Assembly (NCBI GenBank): GCA_966211795.1
Contig: CBIHNW010000023.1
Coordinates: forward strand, 13,194 to 77,193
Direction of reading: 5' to 3'
Source of the DNA: 21-14-0-10-47-8 sp966211795
GTDB lineage: Bacteria; Bdellovibrionota; Bdellovibrionia; Bdellovibrionales; Bdellovibrionaceae
DNA length: 64,000 nt
Part shown: one piece after another, positions 16,961-25,324 of the stretch
Numbering within the stretch: position 1 is the first letter of the stretch
Layout of the letters: each line of letters starts with the position of its first letter
Position numbers and translations under genes: made by a program
The notes under the pieces: generated by a model
The model's input: only the letters and a program-made list of their open reading frames with translations
Databases searched by the model: none
Told to the model about the DNA's origin: nothing

Positions 16961-17794
16961 GTGAAGAAGATTTGGATCTGTTTCACTTTTTTGACTCTGG
17001 CTGGCTGTAGCAATTGGGAATTGAAAGATCGCTGCGATAAAACGAATTGGTTCGAATATTCCCGGGATGTGGCGACTTCGGGTCGTTATCTCGATGAAGA
17101 CGGTTTCATCAAAGATTGCAAAGGTGTCGATCGAATCAGTGCGGTGCAAATCGATCTGGGTTTCAAAAGCGGTCGCGAGCGTTACTGCACTTACGAAACT
17201 TTTTTCCGAAATGGCGAAGCGGGCGAGCCCGTCAATTTCAAGATGTGCGATAATTTGATCATGTACCAGATGCAAGAGCGGTACGCCCAAGGTCTGCAGA
17301 ATTTTTGCAAAGCGGACTCGGGTTACAATTATGGCTCTAGCGGTAAGGTCTACAAGAATGTCTGCATTAAGCGGGATGAAGAGAAATTCATGCCAGGCTA
17401 CCTGAAGGGACGCGCTGAATACTTGGTACGCACCATCGCGCAACTGGAAAAAGAAACTGTGGCTTTTCAAAGCGTGCAAAACCAAGTCAGCCTTGAAATC
17501 GCGCGCTTCTCGGGCGAGATCCGCGATCTGCCCAGTGGTCTTCGCGAATGCCACACCAGCACCGAATACAATATGACCACCAAAAAAGAAGAGGCCGTGC
17601 AAAGATGTGAAGAGCCCTATTACATCCGGGCCCGCCGCGATACTTTGTACGAACAAGCCGATCGATTGCGAGCGCAGTTCACGCGCAACGGAACGATTTT
17701 GGCGAAGATGTTACAGGAACTGTCTTACAACCGCAGTGAGCTGACCAAGCTGCCGCAGGAATTTCAACCGGCGCCGCCGAAGGGCCTACCTTAA
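16961..17794 (+). CDS. DUF2799 lipoprotein
   Basis: 277 residues starting at GTG (aaggag 6-7 nt before it), right after folA. The signal peptide ends in LTLAGCSNW, a lipobox with Cys near residue 16. The rest fits DUF2799: KTNWFEYSRDVATSGR, then GFKSGRERYCTY, ERYAQGLQNFC, SGKVYKNVCI and PGYLKGRAEYL. The C-terminal third is predicted helical and charged. Function of the family is unknown. It shares the thyA-folA transcription direction with an 11-bp gap, but a functional link is not obvious. Confidence 0.8.
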   Translation: MKKIWICFTFLTLAGCSNWELKDRCDKTNWFEYSRDVATSGRYLDEDGFIKDCKGVDRISAVQIDLGFKSGRERYCTYETFFRNGEAGEPVNFKMCDNLIMYQMQERYAQGLQNFCKADSGYNYGSSGKVYKNVCIKRDEEKFMPGYLKGRAEYLVRTIAQLEKETVAFQSVQNQVSLEIARFSGEIRDLPSGLRECHTSTEYNMTTKKEEAVQRCEEPYYIRARRDTLYEQADRLRAQFTRNGTILAKMLQELSYNRSELTKLPQEFQPAPPKGLP

Positions 17795-17886
17795 AGCCGT
17801 TCTACCATTCGCGAGCAGGGTCTGAAGATCGCTCACCGGTAAATGCTGGAAAATTGCATTTGATTTGGATATGGCCCGAAAAAACA

Positions 17887-17913
17887 AAGGCTCGATCTCT
17901 CAGTAAAAATCGA
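17887..17913. terminator. Hairpin between convergent genes
   Basis: ggctcgat and atcgagcc pair around a 12-nt loop in the 140-bp gap between the DUF2799 lipoprotein (+) and the next lipoprotein (-). It probably serves one or both. Confidence 0.5.
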
Positions 17914-17935
17914 GCCCTGCAGAAAATCTGAAATG

Positions 17936-18787
17936 CTAATTCGCCTTTTGAAAAACCAAGTTTCCATGTTCTGTCGAAACCGTCATCCGGGCGACATCGA
18001 ACATCACGTCCATGATTTCGCCGTTCAAAGTGATCTGACCGGCTTTGTCTTTGAAATGATCCACGTGATACTGAAACCGCTGCGAGCTTGTCTGTGACTG
18101 GTCCAAACAGTTGGGCTGGGTGTAATTCAAGATTTCAAATTCGCCCATGCCTTGGCCGTAAAAAATCGCATTCATTTGGTAGCTGCCTTGCCCGTTTTGT
18201 TGCAGGGTGCAGGTTTGCCCCACCCAGCGACCACTTGCCAACAAGTCAAAGCCAGAAGCATCGGACCCTTGTTGAGCCGGAATCGTTGTTTGTTGTTGCG
18301 AGTTCTCGGGACCGGATATGCGATAGTAAACGGTCTGTTGCGCCGGAGCTCCCTGTTGCGCTGGCCAAGTGATGGTCATTTGATTGTTGCCGTTAAAGAT
18401 CAGCGTCAGTTCGTAAGCTGTCTTCCCTTCGGGAGTGATTTGCAGCTTTGATGTGCCGTTACCAGATGATGTCACTGTATAGGAAATGTTCACTGCAGCT
18501 TGCATCGGGTTGCCATCGCCCGAACAATCGCGTGCTTGATAACTTAACATTTGCGAACTGCCTTTGCCGGCTTTTTGCAAAGTCACCATGTCCCGATAGT
18601 TATCTCCCTGTTCCGAGTGCTGACATTCTGAAACCCATTTTCCTTCGGCTTGTTTTTCAAAATCCGCAACGGCCTGCGGGGTGACGTTACCGCCGCCGCC
18701 ATTGCCATTTCCACCACCCGAACTTCCAGACGAGCAGCCCACAAAAATCAAACCACAGGCGATCAGCCCCAAAATTTTGCTATTCAT
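17936..18787 (-). CDS. Lipoprotein with Gly/Ser linker and two related domains
   Basis: 283 residues. Signal peptide with lipobox (IFVGCSSG, Cys about 18), then a flexible Gly/Asn/Ser stretch. The mature part seems internally duplicated: a first unit with GKWVSECQHSE and, later, a second with GRWVGQTCTLQQ, each followed by a Y-Q-M or S-Q-M element and a Cys about 35 residues on (QARDCSGDG, TQPNCLDQS). This looks like two small beta-barrel-like domains, but no known family is certain. The Shine-Dalgarno cggagg precedes the ATG at 18787. The gene is in the same orientation as the VWA lipoprotein downstream of the 284-bp gap. Confidence 0.7.
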   Translation of the reverse strand: MNSKILGLIACGLIFVGCSSGSSGGGNGNGGGGNVTPQAVADFEKQAEGKWVSECQHSEQGDNYRDMVTLQKAGKGSSQMLSYQARDCSGDGNPMQAAVNISYTVTSSGNGTSKLQITPEGKTAYELTLIFNGNNQMTITWPAQQGAPAQQTVYYRISGPENSQQQTTIPAQQGSDASGFDLLASGRWVGQTCTLQQNGQGSYQMNAIFYGQGMGEFEILNYTQPNCLDQSQTSSQRFQYHVDHFKDKAGQITLNGEIMDVMFDVARMTVSTEHGNLVFQKAN

Positions 18788-19029
18788 TTTTCCTCCGAGA
18801 CTTCCACCAGTACCAAACGGGCCGTGCGATTCAAAGAACTTTTGCTGACCGGTTCGGCGCGTAATGCAGGTCGCTGATCGAAGGGAGTTGGAAAAACTGA
18901 ACTGAAAGCTCGGTCGCGCCCCAGATCCTCAAGTTCATTTTGGAAAAAGATTGGGTTCGTTTCGTTGAAAATGAAATCATGTTTGGGTTTCGGGGGATCG
19001 GCATTTTGCGCGATCCAGTCAGGTGAGAG

Positions 19030-19063
19030 AACGAGCGAGACTTTTTAGCAAGTCTCACTCGTT
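19030..19063 (-). terminator. Hairpin after the VWA lipoprotein gene
   Basis: aacgagcgagact (19030-19042) and agtctcactcgtt (19051-19063) pair with one mismatch, just beyond the stop codon at 19072. The T-run is poor. Confidence 0.5.
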
Positions 19064-19071
19064 TTCAGAAA

Positions 19072-20889
19072 TCACTTCGCGCAGGTGTATTGCAGAATGT
19101 ATTGACCAACGGGGAGATTGGATTGAAACGCCATTCTCGTCCCGGTCACTTGGTAAGGAGCCGTAAAGTTGCTGCCGTTCAATTGAATGACGACACTTGA
19201 GCTGGCGTCGCCAATCGGCGCGCATTGAAGGTCGATCACTTTTTGCATCGCCTGGACGCTGTCGCCGATTCCTTTTAATTGTGAACCATAATCTGCTTCA
19301 CAAACCGAGCCGATGATCGCTCCACCCACCATGCCGGCGCCGGTCAGCTTCGACATCTTTTCGTAAGTCGCACCATAAGTGTTGCCGTAGGTATTCTTAC
19401 ACTGAACATCGCCGCTCTTGTTGATGATCGAGTGGAATGCAAAATTTTTGCTCGGCCATGTTTTTTTCACGAGCGATAATAGATTTTCCGGAGTGTTGCG
19501 CATTTGGGTGTCGGATTCATCTTCGTCGGAAATCACGACCGTCGCAAAGTTTGCATCGTTACGGAAGAATTGAGCTTGCGGCTCGGTCGAGATCAAAGAC
19601 CTTTCGACCGCGCGGTAGGTGGCGTAAATTCCTTGCTCGGAAGGGCTGCCGGTTTCACTTCGCTGAATGGTGTCTTCCAGAGCCTTCTGCGCTTTATTCG
19701 CGTCCGTCGTTGACGAGATAAAATACTGTTTGCCGAGACCCTTCATTTCTAAAAGACGGCCGTCACCCCAAGTGGTGCTGGTCGGGTCAGTGGTCGTGAT
19801 CGCAATTCGCCAATCCAATCCATTCAGCACGGACAAGAACGTCGACATGCGTTTCGCCATGTTGGCCTGCTCGTACCCCATCGAAGCCGAATTGTCGTCG
19901 ACCAAGAGGATGTCGACTTTGTTGTTCGATTTGATTTCGTGATTTTGTGTGACCTGGACAAAAGGATTGGTCACATTCCAAGTCACCGAGCCCGTGGCCG
20001 AATGTCCTAACCCATCTAAAGCGGTGACCGCAAAGGTGTAAGCACCATTCATCTGCGCCGGAAATGTCAGCACCGATGTTCCGGCCGCACAATTCGTCGC
20101 CACATTGTTCAATTTGCAGTTCACGGTTTTCACACCAATTCCGGCATCTTGAACATTCAATGAAAGCTTGGTGTCTTTTCCCTGTTGGTAAGTATTGCCT
20201 GAATCCAATGCGATGGCGATTTTCGGCGCCAAGTTGTCGTGCAGGATTGAAAGCTTCACGCACTGACTGTAGCGTCCTTCGTAATCTTTAAACTGCACCG
20301 ACACATCATTCAGACTGTTTTGTTTTTTGAGATCCCAGTCTTTGGTCGAGACAAAATTTTCCCAGGTGCCGCAACCGCATTGATTGTCGTCGCTGATTTT
20401 CATTTTCAGAATTTCAGTCCCTTGCATCGCCAGGTGAACGGTCATGGACTCTGTCGCGGACTCGCCATTGTTTAATGTCACCGCCGCGGCAGCGATCGTT
20501 CCAGCAATGGGTGTGCAATTATTAGTGGGCGTTCCAGGATCAACGGGTGGAGTGACGCCTCCGTTTGGTGGCGGATTGGTTCCGCTGTCGGGTGGTGTCG
20601 TCCCACCACCGTTTGGTGGGTTGACGGAGCCATTATCAGGAAGAGTGGTGGTTGTCGTTGTCGTAGTTGTAGTCGTTGTTCCGCCGTTTGCGGGAGGATT
20701 GGTTTCGCCACCTTGGCTTCCATTGTCGCCACTGCCGGGCGTGGTGCCGCCACCATTATTACTGCCACCGCCGTTAGTGACGCCACCTCCTGAAGAAACA
20801 GTCGGGTCGTCTTCTTTCTTAACCGAGCAAGCGGCCAAAGAGAGAATGCAAATAAACAGCAAACCATTTTTGAGAAAAATATTATTCAT
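19072..20889 (-). CDS. VWA-domain lipoprotein with Gly/Pro/Thr linker
   Basis: 605 residues starting at 20889. The signal peptide ends in the lipobox LSLAACSVK. A roughly 100-residue low-complexity linker follows, rich in Gly, Asn and Pro and containing 12 consecutive Thr. Then comes an Ig/cadherin-like region (about 225-310, KIAIALDSG and TALDGLGHSATGSVTW) and a von Willebrand A domain with a MIDAS-like VDDNSASM and later VVISDEDESD. It is probably surface-exposed and adhesive or structural. The Thr tract uses four different ACN codons in mixed order. The in-frame start at 20964 has no ribosome-binding site. Confidence 0.8.
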   Translation of the reverse strand: MNNIFLKNGLLFICILSLAACSVKKEDDPTVSSGGGVTNGGGSNNGGGTTPGSGDNGSQGGETNPPANGGTTTTTTTTTTTTLPDNGSVNPPNGGGTTPPDSGTNPPPNGGVTPPVDPGTPTNNCTPIAGTIAAAAVTLNNGESATESMTVHLAMQGTEILKMKISDDNQCGCGTWENFVSTKDWDLKKQNSLNDVSVQFKDYEGRYSQCVKLSILHDNLAPKIAIALDSGNTYQQGKDTKLSLNVQDAGIGVKTVNCKLNNVATNCAAGTSVLTFPAQMNGAYTFAVTALDGLGHSATGSVTWNVTNPFVQVTQNHEIKSNNKVDILLVDDNSASMGYEQANMAKRMSTFLSVLNGLDWRIAITTTDPTSTTWGDGRLLEMKGLGKQYFISSTTDANKAQKALEDTIQRSETGSPSEQGIYATYRAVERSLISTEPQAQFFRNDANFATVVISDEDESDTQMRNTPENLLSLVKKTWPSKNFAFHSIINKSGDVQCKNTYGNTYGATYEKMSKLTGAGMVGGAIIGSVCEADYGSQLKGIGDSVQAMQKVIDLQCAPIGDASSSVVIQLNGSNFTAPYQVTGTRMAFQSNLPVGQYILQYTCAK

Positions 20890-21130
20890 CGTGAACCTCA
20901 AAGATCGAATCGGATTAATAATTGAGAAATCGCACAGGACCGAAGGCTGGATCCCGAGGCGCATTCTGACGATTGACAGTTTGTTTGCAAAAGAAGGTTA
21001 AAACCTGGCCTTTTTATTTCGAAGCCTTCAAATTCAATCCTGTCGCGGATTTGCGGGAGAGTGACTTTTCAATCCTTTCGTCCAGATTTATCTAAAAATA
21101 GAACGTCTCACTTTAGGAAATGGGGGACCG

Positions 21131-21138
21131 GCCGATAA
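21131..21138 (+). promoter_or_regulatory. Sigma-28 (FliA)-type -10 element upstream of flagellin 1
   Basis: gccgataa is an exact match to the -10 consensus of flagellar sigma-28 promoters, 94 bp before the first flagellin start. At the expected distance upstream (21112-21119, tttaggaa) the -35 resembles the TAAAGTTT consensus only weakly, so I am less sure of the full promoter. Confidence 0.5.
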
Positions 21139-21231
21139 GTCACTTAAGCAGAATAGTACACCCATGGAACCAAAGAGTGGTTCCCCCGAGCATCAAGGAT
21201 TGATGCCGGAGATGCGTCAAGGAGGATAATT

Positions 21232-22080
21232 ATGGGTCTCAGGATTAACACGAACACGGCTTCGTTGAACTCGCAAAGAGTTCTGTGGAATACGAAGCTT
21301 AACTTAGATAAGAGTTTGGAAAAACTCTCGTCTGGATACCGGATCAACCGCGCTGGCGACGACGCCGCAGGTCTCGCGATCTCTGAGAATTTAAGAGCTC
21401 AGATTCGCGGTCTGAAGCAGTCGGCACGAAATGCCAACGATGGTATCTCTCTCGTCCAAGTGGCAGAGGGTGCGATGAACGAAATGTCTTCAATCACGAT
21501 TCGATTGAGGGAATTAGCGGTTCAGGCAGCTTCTGATACGATCGGACCCGTCGAGAGACAATTCCTGAACGTGGAATATGATCAGATGGTGTCGGAGATT
21601 GACCGAATCGCGGATGCGACCGAGTTCAACGGAACTCAATTGCTCGCTGGTGTCGGCTCGATCATGGATTTCCAAGTCGGAATCCGCAACAACCCGGAAA
21701 TTGACCGTATCTCTTTCGATTCTTCGAAAGCGGATGCAAACTCGGCAGCGCTTGGCTTAAATCTGACTTCGGTGGCAGATAAAGCTTCGGCTCAGAACGC
21801 ATTGTCGGCGATCGACAGCGCGATCATGAGCATCTCGGCGATGCGAGCGGACTTTGGTGCCCTTCAGAATCGTCTGCAAACGACTGTTTCCAACATCCAA
21901 AATACGGTTGAGAATATGTCGGCTGCAAACTCTCGAATCCGAGATGTGGACGTTGCCGAAGAGACATCGGAAATGACTCGAAATAATATTTTACTGCAAG
22001 CTGGTACTTCGGTTCTCGCCCAAGCCAACCAGTCAGCGAATGTAGCACTTGGCCTCTTGAATAAGACGTTCCAAGGTTAA
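21232..22080 (+). CDS. fliC: Flagellin 1
   Basis: 282 residues, a short flagellin lacking a large variable domain. The N-terminal D0/D1 helix segment (MGLRINTNTASLNSQRVL, SGYRINRAGDDAAGLAISE, ANDGISLVQVAEGAMNE) and the C-terminal D1/D0 segment (LGALQ-like FGALQNRLQTT, MSAANSRIRDVDVAEETSEMT, QANQSANVALGLL) are both complete. It is exported by the flagellar secretion system and polymerises into the filament. The strong Shine-Dalgarno aaggagg is 7 nt from the ATG. Bdellovibrio carry several flagellins; a second lies 780 bp downstream. Confidence 0.96.
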   Translation: MGLRINTNTASLNSQRVLWNTKLNLDKSLEKLSSGYRINRAGDDAAGLAISENLRAQIRGLKQSARNANDGISLVQVAEGAMNEMSSITIRLRELAVQAASDTIGPVERQFLNVEYDQMVSEIDRIADATEFNGTQLLAGVGSIMDFQVGIRNNPEIDRISFDSSKADANSAALGLNLTSVADKASAQNALSAIDSAIMSISAMRADFGALQNRLQTTVSNIQNTVENMSAANSRIRDVDVAEETSEMTRNNILLQAGTSVLAQANQSANVALGLLNKTFQG

Positions 22081-22859
22081 TTGAAAAGTTGAGCTCTTGA
22101 ATGAGCTCATTGGATCGATCAACCAAAGAACGTCCTTGGAACTAGGTCTTTATCACCCTAATTCCCAAGAACTCGGTTAAGCCTCTGATTTGCTGTTTAT
22201 TGTTTATCTGTTTCCTGCGCCGGGAAGGGAGCGAAAGCTCCCAACCCACTTCAAAAGTGTCCGTGTATTTTTTCGGCGGGTCGCCGCGTTAATTACAATG
22301 GGCAGATTTTCGAAGGCAAAGGTGTGACTGAGAATTTTGGTCAACAGGGAGTAAAGGTTCGCCAGAGTTTTAGAAACTTTGTCATGCGAATTGAATGAAT
22401 CCAATCTTCGAATGTCGAAGGGGTGGACTCATGTTTCAAAGTTCGATCGACACGAATTTAAGTTCGTGAAGGTCATTTCTGCGATGGCCATTCAACCACG
22501 ATCGCGGAAAGAAATAAATCGCGCAGCCACCGGCCACTCGCGATCGAGCATGCCCAGCGAAAACTTCGCAAAAGGCAGAGACTCGGAAAAAATCCAAGAT
22601 GAGTCTTCTCATCTGGAATCGGAATTTTTCATGCTCATGAAAGATTCACAGTGAACCTTCGTTCACGCACTTAACGCACAATCGCTACAGAAAAAGGGAA
22701 GGCACCTCCAGAACTGGACTCGAAGATGTTTCTTTTTGTTCCGATGTTGATACTAGAGGTGTTTTTGCATCTCAGAAAAATAATTAACAGTCACATGATG
22801 TGGCTTAACGCCAAGGGATGGCGCGGATCACGGAGGATTCAGGTATGCAAGGAGGATAA
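22081..22859 (+). other. Gap between the two flagellin genes
   Basis: Contains small hairpins (gagctc-ttgaat-gagctc right after flagellin 1; gggagc-gaaa-gctccc near 22230; gtgaac-cttc-gttcac at 22651-22666) and the solo repeat listed separately. A 91-codon plus-strand ORF (22379-22654) lacks a ribosome-binding site and familiar composition, so I do not call it. Confidence 0.5.
22673..22707 (-). repeat. Solo diverged copy of the Y1-element tip repeat
   Basis: 35 nt aligned without gaps to the outer 35 bp of the terminal inverted repeat at 54047-54081. I count 28 of 35 positions identical, including gctacag-aaaa and ggcacct. A gtgaac/gttcac hairpin lies just before it. It is in the same orientation as the right end of the element. 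Confidence 0.6.
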
Positions 22860-23693
22860 ATGGGATTACGTATTGGCACGAATGTGGCCTCATTAAATAC
22901 CCAGAAAAATTTAACGGGTATCAAGTTGAACTTGGATCGTTCTTTCGAGCGACTCAGTTCAGGAAACCGGATCAATCGGGCGGCAGACGATGCTGCAGGA
23001 TTGGCGATCAGTGAAAACCTCAAGGCGTTGATTCGTGGCTACAGACAGGCGGATCGAAATGCGAACGACGGAATTTCGCTGGTGCAAGTCGCCGAGGGAA
23101 GTTTGAACGAAGTCTCCAATATGCTGATTCGCTTGCGCGAGTTGGCGGTTCAGGCTTCTTCCGATACGGTGGGTGATACCGAAAGAAAATTTGTCGATGT
23201 CGAGTATCAGCAGCTCAAGTCCGAGATGCAACGAATCACCGAATCGACAAGCTTCAACGGTTACGACCTTTTGAACGGAACGGGCGGAGTCATCGACATC
23301 CAAGTCGGTGTGAAAAACAACCCTTTCCAGGATCGAATCTCATTCAACGCTTCGGCGGCGAATTCGACCTTGGAGGCGCTCGGATTGACGGTTGAAACAG
23401 TCGCGACCAAAGAGTCCGCGCAGATGAGTTTGGATGTGGTCGACAACGCCTTGACTTCGGTGAACGCGATTCGAGCCAACTTCGGTGCGCTTCAGAATCG
23501 TCTGGTTTCGACATCGCAGAACTTGAAAGTCGCTGACGAGAACTACTCGGCCGCGAACAGTCGAATCCGCGATGCTGATATCGCCGCCGAATCTTCGGAG
23601 CTGACAAGAAACAATATCTTGCAGCAAGCCGCGGTCTCGGTCTTGGCTCAAACCAACAGCTCACAGCAGTTGGCCTTGAAGCTCTTGGGTTGA
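22860..23693 (+). CDS. fliC: Flagellin 2
   Basis: 277 residues, closely related to flagellin 1 along the whole length (SGNRINRAADDAAGLAISEN, ANDGISLVQVAEGSLNE, YSAANSRIRDADIAAESSEL, SVLAQTNSSQQLALKLLG). It is also a short flagellin with complete D0/D1 ends. The leader cagg-tatg-caaggagg carries a Shine-Dalgarno placed 5 nt before the ATG and echoes the one of flagellin 1. Unlike flagellin 1, no clear sigma-28 -10 element was found upstream. It is followed by a strong terminator, so the two flagellins are probably separate transcripts and may be differently regulated. Confidence 0.96.
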   Translation: MGLRIGTNVASLNTQKNLTGIKLNLDRSFERLSSGNRINRAADDAAGLAISENLKALIRGYRQADRNANDGISLVQVAEGSLNEVSNMLIRLRELAVQASSDTVGDTERKFVDVEYQQLKSEMQRITESTSFNGYDLLNGTGGVIDIQVGVKNNPFQDRISFNASAANSTLEALGLTVETVATKESAQMSLDVVDNALTSVNAIRANFGALQNRLVSTSQNLKVADENYSAANSRIRDADIAAESSELTRNNILQQAAVSVLAQTNSSQQLALKLLG

Positions 23694-23809
23694 TAAAGAG
23701 GATTGAAGCTTGATTCACAAATTTCAAAAGTTCGTTGATCCGACCAACGCTTGGATCGCTTGACGGACTGGCCGATCGAGTGAAGAGTTTCGCAAGTATT
23801 CAAAAAAGC

Positions 23810-23846
23810 AAAAGGCCAGATCCCTATAACGGGGGTCTGGCCTTTT
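23810..23846. terminator. Bidirectional terminator after flagellin 2
   Basis: aaaaggccagatccc (23810-23824) and gggtctggcctttt (23833-23846) form a long stem with A- and T-rich tails on both sides, between flagellin 2 (+) and the DUF333-like gene (-). Confidence 0.85.
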
Positions 23847-23875
23847 CTGAAATCTTGAGATTGAAAATCAAAAAA

Positions 23876-24277
23876 TTAAAATCGCATTTTCAAGGCGTGC
23901 ACGAGCTTCGCATTGCCGGAACTATTCGCTCCACTTTGCAATGTGTTCACTTCAATTGCAGAGCCATCATCGAAACGACAAATCGAAAACGCGATCCCTT
24001 CCAAATCTTGAACAGCAAGAAATTCGCCGGAATCAGCACAATCAGAACCTTCCGAGAGAGCCAAAGCTGCAGCGGTCGAAGTTCGCTGTCCCGACGTGAT
24101 GTCCAGCACGCTCAAAGAATCAATCAGGGCCGACCCATACTTGCAAAAGCCGACTTGATCATCGCCGATTTGCAGCGCGTGGAATTGTCCGCCCGTCTGG
24201 TTGCAGGCGTGAATCAAAGGATTGCTGGCAAAAGACTGAACCGAGATCACCAAAGTTAAAAGCGAGATCCATTTCAT
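23876..24277 (-). CDS. Small secreted DUF333-like protein
   Basis: 133 residues with a signal peptide (MKWISLLTLVISVQSFA). The mature protein begins NPLIHACNQTGGQFHALQ, then GFCKYG, resembling the Asn-Pro-x-x-x-C-x-x-x-G-G start of DUF333 proteins (sometimes called putative hemolysins). A second similar block is ICRFDDGSAIEV. Four Cys residues suggest two disulfides. Function of this family is not established. It ends at the terminator shared with flagellin 2. Confidence 0.6.
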   Translation of the reverse strand: MKWISLLTLVISVQSFASNPLIHACNQTGGQFHALQIGDDQVGFCKYGSALIDSLSVLDITSGQRTSTAAALALSEGSDCADSGEFLAVQDLEGIAFSICRFDDGSAIEVNTLQSGANSSGNAKLVHALKMRF

Positions 24278-24538
24278 ATCGGGCCCCCATGTGGATGGAA
24301 GCCATGGTGTAGGTCAAAATTCACGGATTTTCAAATATTTGTAGACCACCCGCGATTCGGCGCCAGCGACCCTGCTTTAAAACGAATCCATTTGCACTGG
24401 TGCTCAAAAGACAAAGGTCGATTCAGAAAATCGCGTCAGGAAGTGAAAAGGCTTCCAAAAACAATCCGCGGTTCTCAATCACACTGGCAGGGATTTCGTT
24501 GAATGCGGAGACGGCAAATCGCGGTGCAAAGCTTGGAA

Positions 24539-25312
24539 CTAAATCGCCGCGATCTCGCCAATCTGGGTCCAAAGCTTGGGGCTCATCAGATCGCTGGCTA
24601 AAATAAAGATCGGAAAGTGGCCTTTGCCACGGCCTTTTTTCGCATCGACGGGGAGCATGCCGGTGCCACCAATTTCTTCCAACCAGTGCCGACGCAAAGA
24701 AAGAGAGTTGCTGACCAAAACATTCTTAATTTTTTCCAAATCTTTCTTGTCCAGTGCCGAGTACTCGAAGGAACCAAAGAGATGAATGTCTTTGTTTGTC
24801 GAGATCTGTTCGATCTGCTGGTAACCGACCTCAAGCTCGTACTTGAATTTCTGTTTGCTGGGAATTCGTGCCGTGAAAATCAAATCCAGATTGCCGCTCA
24901 AGAATTGCGAATCGAGATCGCGGTACTCGAGAACATCCAGATGAATGGTGTGAATTTTCAGTTTTGCAAAGCACTGCTCGACGAATTGGGTGGCGATTCC
25001 TGCCAGACCCTCGAGCGTGCCGATGCGAAGTTCGGTGACTTCGCTGTCTTGCGCGACGGCGATGATATCGGACTGCAGCCGGCCCATGCCTTTGGTGAAG
25101 GTCAAAGCAAGATCATGAGCGACTTGGGTCCATCCGGATTTGCGACGGGCGCTCCGATCCAGAAGCACGACATTCAATTCGGATTCCAGTTTCCCCATCA
25201 ATCGCGACAGTTGCGGTTGACTGAGACCCACGTGCACGGCGGCGGCTGACAGATTTTTATGCTGAACCGCTTTGGATAAAATGGACAGTTCATAAGTCAG
25301 ATCCTGAATCAT
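24539..25312 (-). CDS. LysR-family transcriptional regulator
   Basis: 257 residues, shorter than the usual 300. The N-terminal winged-helix region is typical (ILSKAVQHKNLSAAAVHVGLSQPQLSRLMGKLESEL and LLDRSARR). A periplasmic-binding-protein-like effector domain follows (TELRIGTLEGLAG, LDLIFTARIPSK). The C-terminus is cut short compared with typical members (last strands absent), although no frameshift is visible. It starts 12 nt after the ubiB stop, so it sits at the end of an rnr-ubiB-lysR transcript. Its effector and targets are unknown. Confidence 0.8.
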   Translation of the reverse strand: MIQDLTYELSILSKAVQHKNLSAAAVHVGLSQPQLSRLMGKLESELNVVLLDRSARRKSGWTQVAHDLALTFTKGMGRLQSDIIAVAQDSEVTELRIGTLEGLAGIATQFVEQCFAKLKIHTIHLDVLEYRDLDSQFLSGNLDLIFTARIPSKQKFKYELEVGYQQIEQISTNKDIHLFGSFEYSALDKKDLEKIKNVLVSNSLSLRRHWLEEIGGTGMLPVDAKKGRGKGHFPIFILASDLMSPKLWTQIGEIAAI

Positions 25313-25324
25313 GCAACCCCCTGA

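Noticed and set aside
18831..19058. 75-codon minus-strand ORF
   Set aside because: No ribosome-binding site, composition unlike neighbours, overlaps the hairpin at 19030-19063.
20640..20690. Phase-variable trinucleotide repeat in the VWA gene
   Set aside because: The Thr codons are mixed (ACA, ACG, ACT, ACC), so slippage of a pure repeat is not expected.
22379..22654. 91-codon ORF between flagellins
   Set aside because: Hydrophilic, no ribosome-binding site and no recognisable pattern; overlaps the region of hairpins.
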